NCBI GenBank assembly: GCA_905250025.1
Contig: CAJNOJ010000093.1
Location: 1-64,000, forward strand
Length of the DNA: 64,000 bases
Direction: 5' to 3'
From: Adineta ricciae
Lineage: Eukaryota; Rotifera; Eurotatoria; Adinetida; Adinetidae
Shown here: positions 12,106 to 24,022 of the stretch, piece by piece
How the letters are laid out: each line of letters begins with the position of its first letter
Numbering within the stretch: the stretch's first letter is position 1
Program-made: the position numbers and the translations under genes
Notes under the pieces: generated by a model
The model's input: only the letters and a program-made list of their open reading frames with translations
What the model was told of the DNA's origin: nothing
The model's database searches: none

Positions 12106-15100
12106 GCAGGCAGGAAAACGAGATGAATAGAAGAAAAAAAAAGAGAATCTTCCAAGTGTGTAACGCAATCTCTTTTTTTGCTAAGATTTCAGTGCTAACG
12201 AGTGGAGGAGCATTTGATATGATTGTTTAGAATGTATATCAATGTCTCTACTAGTGCATATTTGACAGCTGTCCGTCCGACTTGCACTTCGTAATATGTC
12301 AAGCATCATTGAAAAAAAACCGGCGAGGAAAGATGTTTCCTATGAGACAAAATATAAACACTCAGACGCGAAGAAACCACACTCTCATTGTACAAGATCC
12401 TTATTTTCCCAAGGCATGCCAAAAGGAAACATTAGTGGATATTGAAATATCAATACAACATCCACATACGCACATGTCCTTAGTCGTCAGTCGGGATTTT
12501 AGTGTTATTTATATCTTTAATGAAGGTACTATTAGCTAAAGATGGCAAAACTGAATATATTAACGTCAAAATAAAATCTATTCATTGCCAATCGATTAGG
12601 CAGCTGTTACATAAGACTTTTCATTGTTCTCGTATAAATGTTATCTCGTCGTTTAAAAATAAAAAAGTAAATATTTTTCTCCTCTAGGTACCTGTCGAAT
12701 GTTTGTTCGCGACAATCGTTGTTAAAAGCAAACTTATTTTAATCACTGTCAACATTTATGTATATGAGCATCATCAATTTGCTTGTCACTTGGAATTATT
12801 ACTAGAAATTTTATGATAGAAAGAGAAAAAAATCTTTCCTTTTCAGATGTCTATCTTTATCTGCAAATGAAATAGACAGATAATCGTGTAGACGAAAAGG
12901 AAATCTTTTCACGATATTAATTTTTGGGAAAATATGAATAATATATCGAGTCATTTCTTTCTGGAAACGAATAAAACAACATTGACGTTTACATCGGACA
13001 AGTTTTCTCTTTCTTCGTTTGTAAATTCTAGTTCGTCTTGTTTTCTTTTTGAGCGTATTCAAAGAGAAGCACACTTAGGCATCTAAGGAATATTACTTGA
13101 TGACAATTTTTTTTATGTTTACTAGAATGTCCTTGGAAAACTGTCGATTGTCATTGTAAAAAACAATTTCTAATATCTATATATAAAGCTAGCTACATGA
13201 ATGAATGAATTTGAGACGATGATTTATCTATTCGAACGTCAAACTAAGTCAACCGGGATAAAAACTCTGATTATGAACGAATAAGAAAACCAAGAGAGAT
13301 GCTTAGTTAAATGCGATTGCTCTGAGGAAAGAAAAGAATTAGCTAAAGTGGTATGTCTAATTTTCCTCTGTCTTTTTATCTCCAAGTACTTTAGTAACAA
13401 TTGTTGTTATTTCCAATGGAGATTTGGGAGCGGATTGAAATTGAATTAACATAGAAACATAACATCGATCAAACGTGTCGAATAGGGACGTGAAAAGTCG
13501 GTGTACATTCTCTGGTGTTTCGAAGAAAGCACAAATCATTTAAATCGACACTCGAGTATCGCATTTGCATTCGAACGTCACTATCGTTTGTCGGGGTAGC
13601 AAAAACCTTGGTTGATAATGAACGAGTATAAGTAGAAGAAAGAAAGAAAGATGATGATGATGACGAGAAAAACATTGATGAAGAAAATGATGGCAATGTC
13701 GTTCACTCAAGAATAGCTGCTGTGCGATCTAGCACGTACTATCATAACTGTCAAAGAGAAAGTTTTCATTTCCGGAATGACGGGCAAGTGTGTTCTCTAA
13801 TGATCGAGATTACATTATCGAAAGTAGTCGAACAACTTTTTCTACTCGTCTCCTATTTTCTTCCATTTAGTTCTTTTAATACGATCAAAATACATTGAAC
13901 GATTTTCTAAGTTGCCATCTTATTCGAACTTCCGTTCTGTGAAATCATTCGAGCATGAAATGCATTTACTCAACAATAAAATACTGAAGAGTGAATAAAT
14001 TTTTTTTTAAACAGTAAGAAATAAAACTTTTGTCAAAATGAACATAACAAACAATAACATGAGAAAGAGAGAGAGAGAAATACCGATAAAAGATTAAAAT
14101 AAAACTATCTAAGCATATTTTCTTGGATTTATATACAAAAGATGGCTTTGAATACACGCATGGGTTGACAATCTAGAAAAGCTTATTGGTTCATGAAAGA
14201 AGGGAAACAACTGAATTAGATCTTATATTATTATTAATTCTTTCTGTTAATCCATTCGGGACGGTATTATTTTTCGAGAATATATTATGTGAAGAACAAA
14301 GTTTGACAATATATAACTATATTCCTCCTCAACTTCATTATGTTTTGTCTTTGTTACTATCATAGCCGTATAACCTTAGAGGTATATCATTATCGCAAGT
14401 ATATTATCACACATACACAAGTGTATATGATTCGTAGTGAAAATTTTTTTTCTGTTCATAAACAACCAGCGACCATTGTGTAGTGGCCACCCGTCCTGAA
14501 AAGGTTAAGATCTTTTTTCTTTAAGGATTTCAATCTGCGATGATCACAGCGATCTACTCGGATCAAGATTAGACGAGAAAAGTTTCGATAAGTCTATGCG
14601 TGTGCAATATTACATTTTGGAACTAAATATTTCTGTTCACCTATCTTTGTTGCTGCTTGAGTAGAAGTTATGTCTGTTTATATTAATGAGAAAAGGAAAC
14701 CGGAAGAAATTTAGTGTGAAAAAATGAACATCGACGCATGTGCACGGAAGCTTTCTTCCCTGTTCTGTATCTCTATTGCATTAGTTAAACGGATACTATT
14801 ATTAATAAAAAATACGAGAGAAATATCTTCTATTACCTTCATTTACTCAAAGTATTTACTCCGTTTTGCCTTTTGAAAACTGTAGATTGCGTCTATTTGA
14901 ACATAACAAGAAAAGAACGGAAACATAGGATTACCTTGTTTTGTTTGATGTTTTATTAACATGATTAATAACAATAATGTTTTTTATTTCATAGGAAATT
15001 GCACGTAATTTATCAATAGACATGCCATTCTAAATGAAATTGTTTTATCGATATAAAGAAGTATTAAGTACATATATGTACATGATAATGATTGTTGTCA

Positions 15101-15190
15101 TTTCTAGACACGCACACATCAATCGACTTGTCCCTCTTCTCTAGATTTCCCTAAATCAGCTTAGTTAACTCATATACACTCGCTCGCTTT

Positions 15191-15218
15191 TTCTTCTTCT
15201 TCTTCTTCTTTTTCTTCC
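15191..15218. repeat. (TTC)n microsatellite
   Basis: A ttc trinucleotide tract in a wider pyrimidine-rich strand, non-coding. Confidence 0.8.
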
Positions 15219-17409
15219 ACATTATTTATTCTCTATTTAAACTTGTTCTCATGAATAAATAATCAATCGGCACATCTCTATGTCTCTCGGCGCATGTTTT
15301 CTGTTCAGGATATTTTTGTTAGATCTGATAAATCTATTAGGAAATTTAGTCTATTCCATTCTTTTGACAAATAAATCATCGTAGGAAAAGAAATTTTCTT
15401 ACTAAATCTTTTGGCAAATGACCATAGAATAAAAGAAAAGGAAAAAAAGGAGTGAGGAAAACTGAGGGAAAGAAGAAAAAAAAGAAAACGAGAAGAAAAT
15501 GTTTCCTTTCATAATAAGAACAACAGCAACAACAAAAACAACAACAACAGTAATGTAGTGTTACATCGTCTTTGTTCCACACATATGCGTTTTCTTTCGT
15601 TCATTCATCTTTTGCTATAGATGCGTGCGTTCGTTCAATTTTCTAATAGCATCCAAACCCAAGTTCTTTTTTCTCTTTTATCTATGTCACATCATTTCTT
15701 CGTCTCTCCCTCTCCTCTTTTTTTTCTGTACTGTCTTCATATGTAATCGTTTCTACCACTCCCTAGTTTTTCTTACTGCTGTGTCTCTCGATTTTTTTCC
15801 TATCTATTCATTCAGTTGCATCCCACTGTTCGTTGTATCGAATGCATGTCGCCAATAGGCAACTGAGTACGCTTAGTCTCGCATGTCGTCGCTTTTCTCT
15901 CTCTCTCTCCATCAGTCATAGACATCAACTTCAGCTCATCAATATCTAATTCGATCGGAACTAACTAAGAACTCGTTGACGCAATACTTAACACACGTTT
16001 GTATACATATATTCACATGTAGATAATAAAAAAGGAAAAGATCATTATGTCAAACCGGAAAACACGCATAGTTAATCTACTTATTAAATAAATAAAGATT
16101 ATGATACTTGACGAATATTTCGACAAGTGATTTTTATCTCATAAACATACACTTGAGTTGATCAAATGGAAAGTGTACTCTTTTATTCGCTCGAATTTGA
16201 TGATATATGATCAAGTTGTCAAATAAATGTTTTCTTCCATGATATATGTGAGCAGAAAAAGAATGTCGAGAGAAAACTAATGTTAATTAGAAAGGAAGAT
16301 TTATGTGTTCGAAGAAATTCCACTGAACAGAAAGTAATCGATAATAGTTACGTTGTTTTTTTTTCTCGTGGAATATGCAATTAATGTTGATAAATCTTCA
16401 TGAAAACATTGATGCAGAAAAGCGCATGTTAATAGTGTTCATTGATTTCCAATTTCTTCTATGAGAGAATATATAAATAGTACGAGAAGGAAAAACTGAA
16501 CTTGATCTTCAATAATCCGCTCATATATTTGTCATTTTTCTTTCCTTTTTTCATAAATAATCATTTGATATTCCAACAAACTGCTCTCGTAGCTTTTAGT
16601 CGTTTAAAATATTCATTGTTAGTTTGCCTGCTATTTCCCCTTTTGTTGTTCTGTTTCGACCCGATCGATGTCATTTGTATTTCCGTCCGAGAGAACATGC
16701 GTGCATGCGTGTGTTTTAGTCTTTATAATTCTGTCTCTCAAACTTTTATGTTTCGGCAGAAGCAATTCTCAATGAATTGTGTCTTTTCATGTTCTTAGCG
16801 TTTTCTTTTTCTTGAGAAATGACTATCATTTCCTGTCGTTGTCAGAAAAGCAATAAAATCTAGGCGGATCTAATCATCCTAACAGACAAATGTCTTCATA
16901 TTTTTAACTTTTGAACCTTTTTTTAATGTATCTGACGACAGAAAAAAAGAAATGAAATTGTTTGAGCAAAACATAAGGAAGATCCGCTCGGATGATAGGC
17001 ACACAGCGACAGAAAGAGAAAGAGAAATCTAACGAAAAACAAAAGGCACACATAAAGTTTATGGAATGAATGCATCAATCATGGAAAATAAATAGCACAA
17101 TACAAACATACACATCATACGTTCAGATGACTAGGTAAATGAAGAGAACAACACCAAGAAGAACAGTAATAATAATAATAACAACAAAAAAAAGTGAAAC
17201 AATGAAATGACATGTTTAGTTGTGTCTGAAAATTCGACATACATAAACAAAGGAAAAACCGCGAACAACGCACAGAAATACGACTGCTCACCGCCCAAGA
17301 AGGAACGAACAACAACAAGGAAAGAAAAAAGTAAAAAAAGTAAACGTGACTGAACACAACAACCACAAAGAATATGATCTGACATACGGCTAAAGTAAGA
17401 AGAAAAGTA

Positions 17410-18969
17410 TCACATGAGTTGTTGTTGTTGTTGTTGCTGTTGAAGACTAGATAATACTAACGCATAAGCATGCATAAGCATAAAATGTGGATTATCGGCA
17501 AATGTTGTTGAATATTTCGCAAAATAGTTTTGTGCCAAGAGAAGATTATATGGATTGGAAAGAATTTTAGCAATCAATTGTTGAGATTCGAATGCAGCTG
17601 CCACAGCCATTTGTGCACTGGGATTGTTATTCGCATGCGTTGTTGAAGGATTTGCATTCTCTTCCGGACATGTTGTTGATGAAGATGAAGAATATTTTCT
17701 TCGTTTTTCACCATTTTGACTTTCAGATGATACACACGAATAGGACGATGACGAACAACAAGAAGATGGACTCGGTGTTGGTAAACAATCAACATTGATT
17801 GTTAACGGACGTTTCTTTGGTGGCAAAGTATTCCATCCGCTGGTATTTGGTGGTGAATCTATTGATGAAGATTTACAATCAATATTAAATTCCGTTTTGA
17901 TTAGTTTCGACGGTTGATTCCGCTGACCGCGTTGTCGATGACGATACAATGTTGACTTAACCGAAGAGAAAGATGGCAAATGGGAACGTATTTCAGGTGA
18001 ATGTTCATCAACAGATCGTGCTAATTCTTCATCGTAAATTCTCGGGATAGTGACTGTATCTTCAGCAGCACGTTTTTTCAAACGTGACAGGAATTCTTGC
18101 TGAGGATCAACGCGTAAGGTGCGTCCATGTAAATGATCATCGTTGCGACGAACAACTCGTTCGCCAAATGTTCGTACACTTGCACTGCATAGTTCACTGA
18201 AACAAAGGAATGAAGTCAAACAATTATAGGAACAGACAACAACAAGCGAACTTACTGGGTGCATGTCCATGACATTGAGCCATCGAGATTATCTCGTCGA
18301 TGTTTGTATCTATGACCATCGAGCAGAATACATGGTTTACCTTTTTGTGTTGTTTTAAGAACGAATGTTGATGATAAGGTCGAATTAGTGTTTTCATTTG
18401 TTGGTATTGTCTCTTCACTTTTAATACTTGAATTCAATGATGAGGTTGAGAGAGAGAGATTTGTTTCATCTATGGACACTTCCAATTCTTCTTTGATCGA
18501 TGTGTCATTCACAATCGGCTTTTGACTCGACGCTAATTCTGCCAGAACATCGAGCCTAAAAACAAAACCATTTTTAATTACAACAAAATTCTCTTAAACC
18601 ATTCGTCTCTCTCTCACTTATTCATATTAAACTATTTATTCTGATCTGTAGAAAACAGTATAGATGTATGTAGATGTATATGTATGTATGTATGTAAAAT
18701 GAAAAAGAAGACTAAGAATGGTCTTTTCTTTTGTGCGGCATGTCTATATATGTATTTGTGCTTCGAGAACAAAACATTGTATACACCGTATGTAGTGATT
18801 ATACAATGTGTCCATGTGCGTTCCGAAAACAACAATAACATATACAAATACATATGTAACTCTTTTCGAGAAAATATAGAAACAGAATATCAAGGGATCA
18901 ATATGGTAGAAGTACGTACTTGCTTAGAGAAGTTGGATTTAAATTTTCATTTGTTTGTTCCTCTATCAT
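17410..18969 (-). CDS. FLYWCH-type zinc-finger protein with poly-Q tail
   Basis: Three exons (18920-18969, 18256-18555, 17410-18196) give 378 residues. The first exon (MIEEQTNENLNPTSLSK) was placed because its GTACGT donor and phase complete codon 17; its intron is 364 bp, long for this window. One FLYWCH domain spans about residues 80-141: FVLKTTQKGKPCILLDGHRY, then W113, C115, C120 and the H138/H140 pair in DDHLHG. These residues bind zinc in the family, which contacts DNA or protein partners. The rest is Ser/Pro/Asn-rich, with a basic patch, an Ala/Leu-rich helical stretch and eight Gln before the stop. The layout suggests a nuclear DNA-binding regulator. Some FLYWCH proteins derive from transposases, but no transposase domain is seen here. 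Confidence 0.85.
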
Positions 18970-19950
18970 GACGATGGTGGTGATGTTAACCAGGACAAAT
19001 CTTGAATAAAAGAATCAATGTACGAAATGTGTGTCTGCTATATCATTAAACAGGGTGTCTACTTCCTATTCTCTCTCTCTTATTCTCTCTATTCCCATTA
19101 CTGCGTTACGTATGCTTGGACAAATGCATTCGTTCTTTTCATTTTTTCTCTCTCGTCGTCGTCGTCGTCGTCGTCTGCAATAACATGGAAAACACGGCGG
19201 CAGATGGTCAGCACGCGCTCGCCTCTGTCCATTCATTCAAGAGAAGAGGTGGCACACACGCACATTTGATAGGACAAAGGGAACACAAAAAAAAGAAGGG
19301 GAGAGAGACGTTAATTTAAGACATACATATAAAAAAAATGATGAGAAACTGGCACAGACGGGAAGCGGCAGCGCGCATTATATGCCCGGACATTGACCTT
19401 CGTCGTCTATAGGAAAGTGCGACGCGTGTCTCATCTTGATATGTGTTCTGTGTTGTTCCGAGTGAACCTTCTGCTGACCACAAATTAAAAAATAATTTTC
19501 CTTACAGTCAGACGACGGAAAAAAGAAAAAGAAAGGAGACAATAGGAAACGTGCATGCACTTTTCATTCTTCTTTGCATTGTGTCGTTCTTAGTTTTGCT
19601 TTGAACAAACTAATGTGTGAGACATTTGTCCACCTGTCCGAGAAATTAAATGTCCATACGCACTGATCTTGATGGGATCAGTTTTATTTGAACTTTTTTT
19701 CTCATGAACATACAATACCAATAGATCATTTTCAAAAGAGAACAAACTTTAATGACAGCTTTCATTATGCATGCATGTACAGATATCGAACTTGTTTTTG
19801 ACAACCTTTCAAGTGGATATACATGTTTCATTCGCACACTTCAATGTAACCATATGTTCAAGGAAAAAAAACTTCGATGTCAGCTAATCAATCTACAAAA
19901 TCGCTGGTTATCATTATCGCTTCGCTTATCTTATGAGCCAACAATTTCAT
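18970..19950. other. Intergenic, upstream of the FLYWCH gene
   Basis: Probably the promoter of the FLYWCH gene. It contains a CGT microsatellite and pyrimidine runs. The open frames here come from these runs and show no family match. Confidence 0.5.
19154..19175. repeat. (CGT)7 microsatellite
   Basis: Seven tandem CGT units, unusually GC-rich for this neighbourhood, in non-coding DNA about 190 bp upstream of the FLYWCH start codon. Confidence 0.85.
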
Positions 19951-20872
19951 ATAAGGCGATCAATTATTTATTTGTTTTAAAGAGAAAAAAAAACGCAAAA
20001 CAAAAGGTGATAAAGATAAAAGTCACAATAAAAATTTGGAAAAATAAAATCTACATTCAATTGTGTTTCTTTGTCGACCTAATGACTAATGTATTGAACA
20101 AAATGGAAAGCATAGTTCATCGGGATCGAGTTGACTTCGTGCGAAATTAAGAAAGATTCGTTCTAATGTAGTTTGACTGACTGTGTAATTTTCAAAGACA
20201 ACAGCGCATATTATATCATCAAATCAATGACATGCTCTCGCGTTCTTTGATCTGTGTTCATCGAGAGAAAAAACATCACATAGATAAGAGAAACGTTTGA
20301 AAACTACTTAGATGTGTGTGAGGGTTGTGTTTTCTTTAAGATAAAATGATTTATTGGCTAATTTATCGTTTGAAGATATTTTTGATCATGAATTTAAATT
20401 CAGTACAGAGAATTCGTTTGATTCGTGGAACATACTAAGTTGTACACGATTTTCTATTCAACCGATATTAATCGTGAGTGTTCCTATAATATTCATCTGT
20501 CTTCTAGCTGAATGTGTTTATTTACACCATTTAGTAGCACAGAAAGTGCAGCTAATAACAGATCAGCTTCATTAGCATACATATGTACAGAGTTTTCGTG
20601 GGCTTCTCTCCATTGACTATGCGGAAAGGATGAGGGTGAGGGTGGACTAGTAAATTATGGGCTTGAGCAATCGACCTGAGATCTCAGGACATATTTACTT
20701 ATATATATACTTAAATGTATCCTGATGTCTCAAGTCGGTTGCTCAAGTCCTTATCTAATTAATTAGATCTACTCCCATTCGTCGCCACATCACTCGGTCT
20801 TCAAAAATAAAATGCAAATGTTACCAAAATTATTATATAAGGCAAAAAACGGGCTGGGATAAAATCCATCAC
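19951..20872 (-). pseudogene. Decayed copy of the ABCA 3' end, interrupted twice
   Basis: Sequence at 19951-20186 aligns with 26484-26765, the last ABCA exon plus about 150 bp of its 3' flank, in the same orientation. The block resumes at about 20510-20625 (matching 26765-26880) and ends with a short match near 20857-20872 (26893-26905). Relative to the intact gene it lacks 39 bp of the last exon and carries many substitutions. It is split by about 320 bp of unrelated sequence and by a hairpin element. Because the copy includes the 3' flank and keeps its orientation, it is a segmental duplicate and not a retrocopy. It cannot encode the ABCA C-terminus. Confidence 0.82.
20640..20790. mobile_element. 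Hairpin (MITE-like) insertion in the ABCA pseudogene
   Basis: Arms at 20659-20698 and 20711-20750 are reverse complements at 32 of 40 positions, separated by a 12-nt AT-rich loop. Weaker complementarity extends outward (taaattat against aattagataa). The intact ABCA copy has no counterpart, so this is an insertion. It has no open frame. The shape suits a miniature inverted-repeat element, but target-site duplications are not evident by eye and the family is unknown. Confidence 0.6.
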
Positions 20873-20893
20873 TTTGGAAAAAGTTTATAGATT

Positions 20894-21958
20894 TTATGAA
20901 CTCACAATTTCTGGCGGTGGCATCCAAATTGGCCGACGACCGATCTTAATTTCGCAATTACAATTGCCGCTATCATGTTCAAGAGAATAGCACATCTGTC
21001 CTCGATGGCAGAAGAACTCTACACTAAGTTTAACAATATAAATATTGTTCTGTCGATCAAAAAAGTGATCATCAATACCGAATTGTGCTAGTCGAGCAAT
21101 AAGATATTCATCTTCTACATGATGCCATGATATCCATGACACGTCAGCGCCAATTAGCTCGTCTTCATTATCATTCGGCATTGTATGGATTTCGAAGATA
21201 GAGCTAGAATTTGCAGGGTCAGAATCAGGACATGCAAAAAATAATGCCACATCTCTATCTCGGCTTGTACTAATAAACGTGCCACATTTAAAAAATGCAT
21301 TCTTTTTTGTTCGACTTCCATAATCAAAGTTATTCAACTCATCAGGATCAATTATAATCCTAGCTAAACCATGATAGACAGTAATCGGTCGGTTGACATA
21401 ATCATGTTTATTCAAACAACAAATAGCGCTATTCAAAGCTCGACCGAAAATTGGCCACTTTTGTGTATAAGTACACAGGTTACCATTCGTTACATCTTGC
21501 ATTGAGAATAAACGTTCGTCTTCTTTTAATTTCTCGTGCAAAATGGTATTTGTATAAAGCATCACTGCTGACATTTGAATATTAGATAATGGTGAGCCCA
21601 TCTGCCTGTGTCGATCATGCTCCATTCTTTGCCTAACACGATCGCAAAATACCGAGCTCCATATATCTCCGTAACCATTTCGTTTAACTTCCTCTTCTAA
21701 GTCGTCATTATTCGCTTTGCCAGCCCAAAAGTTTCGATTGTATTGATGAGCACGTGATCTATTGCAGTGTTGATATGCTGACTTAAACTTTTTTGATTGG
21801 AAATTATCTTCAACTGTCATTCCACCACGACGCCCTGGATGAAAGTTCATTGAACAATGATCTATGTCGTCGAGCCGATAAGTATTATCCTCAACAAGTC
21901 GAGAGAGTATCGGACACTGACTACCATATTTGCACAGGAGCTTCTTAGATGGCAACAT
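20894..21958 (-). CDS. PBZ-like zinc finger fused to an ADP-ribosyltransferase domain
   Basis: Intronless, 354 residues. The N-terminus (residues 5-42) has LCKYGSQC then HCSMNFHPG. C9, C15, H34 and H40 suit a C2H2 zinc site like the poly(ADP-ribose)-binding PBZ finger, with a longer middle than usual. Residues about 165-350 resemble arginine-type mono-ADP-ribosyltransferases: ITVYHGLARI (strand 1), GTFISTSRDRDVALFFA (S-T-S motif), SSIFEIHT, and EDEYLIA giving an E282-x-E284 pair. The reaction would transfer ADP-ribose from NAD to a protein side chain or other acceptor. The first catalytic position, normally Arg in YRG, is His here, as in PARP-type HYE enzymes. No signal peptide, so probably intracellular. 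Bdelloids are known for many acquired genes; acquisition of this one is inference. The 3' end lies 22 bp from the pseudogene block. Confidence 0.78.
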   Translation of the reverse strand: MLPSKKLLCKYGSQCPILSRLVEDNTYRLDDIDHCSMNFHPGRRGGMTVEDNFQSKKFKSAYQHCNRSRAHQYNRNFWAGKANNDDLEEEVKRNGYGDIWSSVFCDRVRQRMEHDRHRQMGSPLSNIQMSAVMLYTNTILHEKLKEDERLFSMQDVTNGNLCTYTQKWPIFGRALNSAICCLNKHDYVNRPITVYHGLARIIIDPDELNNFDYGSRTKKNAFFKCGTFISTSRDRDVALFFACPDSDPANSSSIFEIHTMPNDNEDELIGADVSWISWHHVEDEYLIARLAQFGIDDHFFDRQNNIYIVKLSVEFFCHRGQMCYSLEHDSGNCNCEIKIGRRPIWMPPPEIVSS

Positions 21959-23174
21959 GTTTTCTTATTCTAATGACAATATAAAGCGACGGTGTGATAA
22001 ACAAACTCGATTCCTAACAATTTCTTTTAAAGTTTCAGACTGATGGCAAAATGAGAGCAGTAACTTGATCAAATTCTGTGTAACCTTTTTGTTTTATAAA
22101 GACCTTTGGCAATTGATAAAGAGTATTTATGTTACTTAATTGTACAAAATAAGGAAGTGTGTGTGTGATAATAAGCTCGATAGATCTTGATAAATATAGA
22201 TGGAACAAAGGAAATGACGATTTGACAGGTAGTGAAGAAATTCGACCATATCGACAAGAATATTAATCAAGTCTGACAAGCAAGTTGGGAAAAGTTAAGC
22301 AAAATAATCGGTGTGAAGCTAGCACGAACAAACGATCTGTTAGCTAAAAACTTTTTTTATTGAATGTGTCCCGTCCATGCAAACTATACACCATTCGACT
22401 CAGAATAATGAATATAATCATTGAAAATACTTAAAGGAACACTGATGCAACGATTTTCATTAGAATCAATTGAAATACTTCCGGATTTTCATCCCAATCG
22501 ATCATTTCCGTAAGAAAACCAACGAATTTTTCCTCAAATCAAATGTTAAACCAATATCTAGCAAAACTCCATTGAAAACTCCTCAACTGATATAGAACCC
22601 ATCAGTAAATGCTGTTAAATTTGAAGGTAAAATAATCGTTGGTAAACAATCGATGAGTTCTGTTGAGATGAATGAAGAATAACAGATTGTATCCACACGA
22701 TACCACACCCTCAGTTCCACTTCCATTCCAAGCTTGACGACATTTCAATTCATTCTTTTTTAGATTCAAGAAAATTATTACAAATATCATGAGAAGTTGT
22801 TTCATTTTTAAGGCAGAGATAAGAAAAACGAATTTTCAGATGTCGACTTGTTCCATGCTTCGTATCAAGTTTAAAAGGTATGTTGATAAAATGTCGAAAA
22901 GAGCGAGCGTGAAGTTTTGTGAGTGAGGTTTGAAGTGGATGGATCCACTTCTCAGTAGTAACGAACACCTAAGTCATAAACTTTCGGCTTTCAAAATTTC
23001 TAATTCAAATGCAATAGATATCTCGATTCAACTTGTCATAGACAAGTGCAATCAAATTCCTTGCATCACTACTCTGTTGATTATTTATAAATTATGCATC
23101 GTACGAAAACATCAAACTATACCATCAACGAGAAAAGTATTGCTGTTCTTTGCTAAAAAAAGTGATGACTTTCT
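21959..23174. other. Intergenic, with one doubtful small ORF
   Basis: Upstream of the ADP-ribosyltransferase gene. A 67-codon minus-strand frame at 22602-22805 starts with a hydrophobic stretch (MKQLLMIFVIIFLNL) and has two Cys in a short Gly/Ser-rich segment, so a small secreted peptide is possible. No splice partner or homologue is apparent. Nothing else is seen. Confidence 0.35.
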
Positions 23175-23822
23175 TCATTTATTTGGACTGTGAAACTGCG
23201 AACATAGAAAACAAAATCCTCGACACCACATTAACTGAAAATAACCCAAAGAACAGTCAGGTTGGATTTCAATATAACGCATAGAAATGAATAAAGGAAT
23301 TCGAGTAATTATTCTTAAAACACAATTTGAATGATATGTATCAATGAAGTTTTCGAAATTGAAATTGCCCAAATGGAATAAAAAGGTTTGTGGAATTGTT
23401 GAAGCTTCAATTAACCAACGGAGAATATTGAAAATTGTTATTTTATAACGAATAAGTGGTTGTAGCCAAATGAATAGAAAAACCGTATTCATATAAATTA
23501 ATATTAATTTCGTTTCTTTCTTCAACAGAGAAATTATTGATGAATATCTTTCTAAATGCATTGGACTCGTACGGTGATAATAAATTACGTTACGTATATT
23601 GGAAGTTATTGGTGAGAAAAACGCGATGACCAATAAAAAAGTGAAAAAGTAGCATTCAACGAAGTATGTAGCACACATATAACTAAGAAGTCGAAATTTC
23701 ATGTCAAGTAAACATAGCGTTAAGTTCGATTTAACTAAAAAGAGTTGGTTTGCTTGTAAATAATTTATTTCATTAACAGATGACATTTGATTGGAGAGAA
23801 TGAAAGGAACGTTGTCAAACAT
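23175..23822 (-). CDS. Hypothetical multi-pass membrane protein
   Basis: A 215-codon uninterrupted frame without recognisable family. It has several hydrophobic segments: YFVECYFFTFLLVIAFFSPI, LILIYMNTVFLFIWLQPLI and others, separated by basic loops (YYHRTSPMHLERY, LLKKETK). The pattern of helices with a basic loop is loosely like a chemoreceptor-type GPCR fragment, but no conserved GPCR motif is visible. The start could also be the Met at codon 13. Its length in AT-rich DNA exceeds most chance frames nearby, yet a decayed gene remains possible. Confidence 0.35.
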   Translation of the reverse strand: MFDNVPFILSNQMSSVNEINYLQANQLFLVKSNLTLCLLDMKFRLLSYMCATYFVECYFFTFLLVIAFFSPITSNIRNVIYYHRTSPMHLERYSSIISLLKKETKLILIYMNTVFLFIWLQPLIRYKITIFNILRWLIEASTIPQTFLFHLGNFNFENFIDTYHSNCVLRIITRIPLFISMRYIEIQPDCSLGYFQLMWCRGFCFLCSQFHSPNK

Positions 23823-24022
23823 AACTTTGTCGATTCACGTATTCAATATTTAACAATGATATATGTATGCGAGCAAGGTCAATCTATTGAGAAAAATATC
23901 CTTTCCGTCTATTCATAATTTATCAGCTTTGTTCTTTTTGTTCAACAGTAGAAGAATGTGAACAGAATAGACGATAATAGAGAAGAAAAAAAAGGATGAC
24001 CAGTCCGTCCTGTGTATGTTAA

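Larger units (their letters stand above)
11679..17409. other. Large gene-free region
   Basis: About 5.7 kb with no convincing coding exon on either strand. The frame upstream of the CNG start stays open to 11729 and may be an extra exon. The rest holds AT-rich sequence with many pyrimidine/purine runs (GA, TTC, CT). Open frames such as 15625-15858, 16502-16798 and 17115-17385 are low-complexity translations of these runs. It probably contains the CNG 5' flank or a distal first exon, and the 3' UTR of the FLYWCH gene. I see no tRNA-like or mobile-element structure. Confidence 0.55.

Noticed and set aside
15376-17385. Several membrane-protein-like frames rich in Phe, Leu, Ser and Cys
   Set aside because: They are translations of pyrimidine-rich simple sequence and have no coherent domain structure.
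19752-20150. 132-codon plus-strand frame
   Set aside because: It overlaps the antisense of the ABCA pseudogene block and is Lys/Ile-rich, with no homologue-like motif.
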